Source: Lysobacteraceae bacterium (GTDB lineage Bacteria; Pseudomonadota; Gammaproteobacteria; Steroidobacterales; Steroidobacteraceae). From it: a stretch of 5,462 nucleotides of DNA. The stretch is taken from assembly GCA_012516015.1 (NCBI GenBank), contig JAAYXG010000297.1, positions 1 to 5,462 of the forward strand, given 5' to 3'. Each line of letters opens with the position of its first letter. Position 1 is the stretch's first letter. Below are positions 4,997-5,462 of this stretch, piece by piece. The notes under the pieces were generated by a model, which saw only the letters and a program-made list of their open reading frames with translations, did no database searches and had not been told where the DNA came from. A program made the translations under genes and the position numbers.

Positions 4997-5462
4997 ATGA
5001 GAGTTGTTCGTTGCCCTTTGAGCTTGCTGCTGCTCGTCGTGGCGAGCGCGCCCGCGCTCGCGTACGACGCTTACCCGCGCCGCGCGACGAACCTCGAGGG
5101 GCGATGGGTTCTGAATACCCAGCAAAGCGAAGATGCGGAAGCCGCGCTGCGCGAGCGCATCGAACGAGAGCGCGAGCGTTGGCGCAGAGAGATGCAGCGT
5201 CACCGACGCAGCCAAGCGCGTTCGCGAGGTGACGTTCCGCCGATGGGTACCGAAGGCGTCGACATTCCGCCTGCGACGCGAGCCGCGCGCGAGAGCGCCA
5301 TGCGCCGACAGCAGCGAGAGATGGAGCTCTATCGGCGCATGCTCAACATCACGTCTTGGCTTCAGATTACCCAGCAAGGCACGCGCGTCGAGATTTCATC
5401 CGAGAAGGGGACGCGCAGCTTCACGGCCGGCTCGGAGAGTCAGGTCTCGATGCCTGAAGGTC
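4997..5462 (+). CDS. Exported Arg/Glu-rich protein of unknown function, C-terminus beyond window
   Basis: The frame is open from ATG 4997 to the window end (155 codons visible). Residues 1-22 are a clear Sec signal peptide: MRVVR, a Leu/Val core (9-16), and a signal peptidase I site ALA|YDA after residue 22. The mature part begins with NLEGRWVLNTQQSED (32-46), which resembles the 'G-x-W-x-LN-x-x-x-S' opening of a loose group of exported hypothetical proteins. It continues with a highly charged Arg/Glu helix (49-77), a Pro-containing linker (80-93), a second Arg/Gln-rich helix (94-115), and then strand-like LQITQQGTRVEISS (122-135) followed by an SFTAGSE segment. The two charged stretches may form coiled coil. 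Expected location is the periplasm. The ribosome binding site is poor. No function is assigned. Confidence 0.75.
   Translation, partial: MRVVRCPLSLLLLVVASAPALAYDAYPRRATNLEGRWVLNTQQSEDAEAALRERIERERERWRREMQRHRRSQARSRGDVPPMGTEGVDIPPATRAARESAMRRQQREMELYRRMLNITSWLQITQQGTRVEISSEKGTRSFTAGSESQVSMPEG

Overview
This 5.46 kb window is GC-rich (roughly 60% by eye) chromosomal DNA from a Gram-negative bacterium. The short intergenic gaps, Shine-Dalgarno sites, Sec signal peptides and protein families suggest a proteobacterium. A gammaproteobacterium of the Steroidobacter/Xanthomonadales kind is a guess from protein style, not a demonstrated placement. I see no mobile element, phage gene, CRISPR array, tRNA or rRNA. 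Most of the window is ordinary housekeeping and accessory metabolism.

Layout, left to right. (1) A short-chain dehydrogenase/reductase on + (1-648) lacks its N-terminus at the window edge. It converges on (2) a two-gene minus-strand unit: an unrecognised 116-aa protein (1182-1532) followed by an exported small cupin (750-1154). A 9-bp GC-rich inverted repeat at 702-727 lies between the SDR and cupin 3' ends. (3) A 318-bp gene-free gap (1533-1850) separates that unit from (4) a divergently transcribed HD-domain protein of the cyanamide-hydratase-like group (1851-2507). The HD gene converges, with a 15-bp gap, on (5) a second minus-strand pair: an unrecognised 60-aa protein (3431-3613) and a 293-aa protein with a probable ThuA/class-I-glutamine-amidotransferase-like fold (2523-3404). 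(6) A 182-bp divergent intergenic region with a plausible sigma-70 promoter and several inverted repeats leads to (7) msrA (3796-4311), encoding peptide methionine-(S)-sulfoxide reductase, and a purine-type phosphoribosyltransferase (4330-4890) only 18 bp downstream with a GTG start. (8) After a hairpin-containing gap, an exported Arg/Glu-rich protein begins at 4997 and runs off the right edge.

Functional reading: msrA and the phosphoribosyltransferase are probably co-transcribed, covering protein repair and purine salvage. The SDR, cupin, HD hydrolase and ThuA-like protein are small-molecule or unknown-substrate enzymes with no clear shared pathway. The least explained parts are the 60-aa/ThuA-like pair, whose larger product carries a CxxC motif in an unexpected place and lies divergent to msrA, the 116-aa protein, and the palindromes in the two divergent intergenic regions. 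I found no convincing evidence of a novel multi-gene system.
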